Source of the DNA: Aliidongia dinghuensis
Lineage (GTDB): Bacteria > Pseudomonadota > Alphaproteobacteria > ATCC43930 > CGMCC-115725
DNA: 64,000 nt
NCBI RefSeq assembly: GCF_014643535.1
Contig: NZ_BMJQ01000004.1
Location: 310,001 to 374,000 of the forward strand
Reading direction: 5' to 3'
Made by a program: the position numbers and the translations under genes. This document shows positions 63,840 to 64,000 of the stretch, one piece after another; the stretch's first letter is position 1; each line of letters starts with the position of its first letter. The notes under the pieces were generated by a model, which was not told the DNA's origin, made no database searches, and saw nothing but the letters and a program-made list of their open reading frames with translations.

Positions 63840-63876
63840 CGCGCCCCACAGTAACGCAACCCAAAGTAACACACCC
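63832..63876. repeat. Three 15-bp tandem repeats at tadD end
   Basis: CCCAGTAACGCGCCC (63832), CACAGTAACGCAACC (63847) and CAAAGTAACACACCC (63862) follow with an exact 15-nt period. The first holds the tadD stop. Each carries AGTAAC. Confidence 0.6.
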
Positions 63877-63921
63877 CGAGGCCGGGCATGGCCTGAACGA
63901 CTAACCTCAAGAGGCTCAAGC

Positions 63922-64000
63922 ATGTTTCTGCGCCAGCTCGGAGCGGCTACGCTGCTCCTCCTCGTCGCCGCCTGCGGCACCATGCCCGGTGGCGACGGCG
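63922..64000 (+). CDS. Partial lipoprotein gene, 5' end
   Basis: 26 residues visible from ATG 63922, with GAGG upstream. Hydrophobic signal then lipobox VAAC and GTMPGG. Similar signal to TadD. Continues past the window, so function is open; location suggests a Tad component. Confidence 0.65.
   Translation, partial: MFLRQLGAATLLLLVAACGTMPGGDG

Overview
The window is GC-rich chromosomal DNA (roughly two-thirds G+C in genes, with a few AT-rich intergenic islands). It looks like an alphaproteobacterium, most likely of the Rhodospirillales type. The pointers are a split glycine decarboxylase (gcvPA/gcvPB) behind a tandem glycine riboswitch, a DUF3126 protein, a YcgN-type cysteine-cluster protein, a complete-looking Tad pilus core, and many Tat-exported ABC binding proteins. 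This taxonomic call is inference. I saw no rRNA, tRNA, CRISPR array, insertion sequence or phage.

Layout. 1-6.1 kb: the 3' part of a GltD/PyrK-like flavoprotein, a lipoprotein, a methyltransferase, a small secreted basic peptide, an isolated histidine ammonia-lyase (hutH) and a 2-hydroxyacid dehydrogenase. 6.1-6.7 kb: a ParE/RHH toxin-antitoxin pair with a palindromic operator. 6.8-14.8 kb: a sugar-acid island with KDG kinase and KDPG aldolase (divergent), an SDR dehydrogenase, and a four-gene sugar ABC transporter ending in an AAC(3)-family acetyltransferase. 14.7-18.4 kb: an EF-P hydroxylase-like protein, a GNAT, an MFS carrier and small proteins. 18.5-23.4 kb: gcvT-gcvH-gcvPA-gcvPB on the minus strand, controlled by the riboswitch and followed by a long inverted repeat. 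23.4-26.9 kb: DUF488, ferritin-like and DUF2334 proteins. 26.9-36.2 kb: a 4-hydroxyproline catabolic operon (Pyr4H2C deaminase-like, epimerase, FAD oxidoreductase). Divergent from it are a GntR regulator, a prolidase-like amidohydrolase and a spermidine/putrescine-type ABC transporter, with a long palindrome between the two arms.

36.3-48.3 kb: mostly housekeeping and signalling genes. These are a GNAT, DUF1003, a PAS histidine kinase, DUF3126, an S10 carboxypeptidase, a SerA-like dehydrogenase, a HAMP-PAS-GGDEF-EAL protein with a GADEF site, and an alpha/beta hydrolase. 48.3-53.0 kb: a PEP-CTERM protein translationally coupled to a 447-aa unknown, an AraC regulator and an ECF sigma factor.

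53.5-64 kb: a Tad (Flp) pilus locus. It holds two tandem Flp pilins each followed by a hairpin, CpaB, CpaC secretin, a very short CpaD-like lipoprotein, a TadG-like protein with an inserted repeat module, two TadE pseudopilins, CpaF ATPase, TadB, TadC, a TPR lipoprotein with a LytR_C-like end, and the start of another lipoprotein. Prepilin peptidase (CpaA/TadV) and TadZ/CpaE are not in the window. The most original material is the hydroxyproline island with its palindrome, the Tad locus architecture, and the PEP-CTERM/unknown pair.
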